A stretch of 13,095 bases of DNA, from assembly GCA_946545035.1 (NCBI GenBank), contig CAMNND010000023.1:1-13095 (forward strand), written 5' to 3'. Below, in pieces: positions 12,584-13,095 of the stretch. Position numbers and translations under genes: made by a program. The first letter of the stretch is position 1. The number at the start of each line of letters is the position of its first letter. The DNA is from an uncultured Clostridium sp. Lineage in GTDB: Bacteria; Bacillota; Clostridia; TANB77; CAG-508. The notes under the pieces are model-generated. The model was not told where the DNA came from. It did no database searches and saw nothing but the letters and a program-made list of their open reading frames with translations.

Positions 12584-13063
12584 ATGGGCAAAGTTTTAGT
12601 TAGTTATTTTTCAGCGACAGGGGCGACAAAGAGATTGGCAGAAAAAATGGCAGATGTTTTATATGCAGATATTTTTGAGATTAAGCCAGAAATTAAGTAT
12701 ACCACAGAAGATTTAAAGTGGCCAAGCAGAACGAATAGGTCATTTTTAGAAATGAAAAACAAAAGATTTAGACCGTTGGTTGAAAATAAATTGGAGAATG
12801 CAGACGAGTATGATACGATTTTCTTAGGATTTCCAGTTTGGTATAATACAGCACCAACGATAATTAATACATTTATAGAAGAAAATGATTTGGACGGAAA
12901 AGATGTATATGTTTTTGTAACAAGCGGTGCACACACTGTTGATAAAAGCTTCAAAGATTTACAAAAAGCATACCCAGGAATCAATTTTATAACAGCGAAA
13001 AGGTTTAGCGGTAGATTCCGTGCAAAAGATTTACTTCATTGGGTTGAATATAGAGTAGCCTAA
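12584..13063 (+). CDS. Flavodoxin (4-type), 159 aa
   Basis: A small cytoplasmic FMN electron carrier. The N-terminal strand KVLVSYF leads into the phosphate-binding loop SATGATKRLA (about 9-18). The middle has DEYDTIFLGFPVWYNTAP (about 73-90), the loop that packs on the flavin with its W/Y residues. DVYVFVTSGAHTVDKS follows, and the protein ends near the usual length of this family (about 150-170). The start is ATG 12584, set by AAAAGGAGTGGTG (12567-12579); the frame is open 18 codons upstream but that ATG has no SD. It has no redox partner beside it. A perfect terminator follows the stop. Confidence 0.9.
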   Translation: MGKVLVSYFSATGATKRLAEKMADVLYADIFEIKPEIKYTTEDLKWPSRTNRSFLEMKNKRFRPLVENKLENADEYDTIFLGFPVWYNTAPTIINTFIEENDLDGKDVYVFVTSGAHTVDKSFKDLQKAYPGINFITAKRFSGRFRAKDLLHWVEYRVA

Positions 13064-13094
13064 ATAACCAGTCAAAAGAATTTGACTGGTTATT
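13063..13094 (+). terminator. Terminator stem after flavodoxin
   Basis: AATAACCAGTCAAA (13063-13076) and TTTGACTGGTTATT (13081-13094) form a perfect 14-bp stem with loop AGAA. The expected T-run would fall at or beyond the window end, so it is only partly seen. Confidence 0.75.
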
Positions 13095-13095
13095 G

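Overview
The window is AT-rich chromosomal DNA with strong AGGAGG-type ribosome sites, TTGACA/TATAAT promoters that often carry an extended TGn -10, and U-tailed hairpin terminators. Together with its gene families (short paired ChrA proteins, an XRE regulator with membrane segments, a FliB-like protein, a 4-family flavodoxin), this points to a low-GC Firmicute, most likely a gut or anaerobic Clostridia member. The genus cannot be fixed from the sequence. No tRNA, rRNA, CRISPR array, transposase or integrase was seen.

Layout, left to right. (1) 1-1514: the tail of an upstream gene, then a 490-aa protein with a zinc-protease HELFH motif. (2) 1542-2036: a compact cassette of much higher GC (57% in 1621-1860, against 23% in a sampled line just upstream) with its own promoter, strong SD, 95-aa basic ORF, structured 3' region and terminator. 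(3) 2044-3111, minus strand: a FliB-type cysteine-rich lysine methylase, with divergent, overlapping promoters separating it from the next unit. (4) 3213-5388: a 172-aa coiled protein, then a 510-aa protein joining a sigma-70 region-4-like helix-turn-helix to an RNA polymerase alpha-CTD-like domain. (5) 5531-8655: a LysR regulator, an unknown 316-aa protein and a pair of short chromate-transporter (CHR) genes, with a terminator hairpin lying in the chrA leader. (6) 8772-9518, minus strand: a lipoprotein. (7) 9760-10662: an XRE regulator with about six membrane helices, preceded by repeated GCAACTT half-sites. (8) 10663-12164: a textbook promoter, a probable yybP-ykoY (manganese) riboswitch with a visible terminator/antiterminator arrangement, and a 405-aa coiled-coil protein of unknown function. 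(9) 12168-12583: 416 bases without a convincing gene but with a probable short terminated RNA. (10) 12584-13063: a flavodoxin followed by a perfect terminator stem.

How it fits together: most genes look like small independent units with their own promoters and terminators. The LysR-to-ChrA block is the clearest functional group (regulator plus two half-size transporters). The most unusual items are the sigma4/alpha-CTD hybrid protein, the manganese-type riboswitch placed ahead of a non-transporter gene, and the GC-rich cassette.
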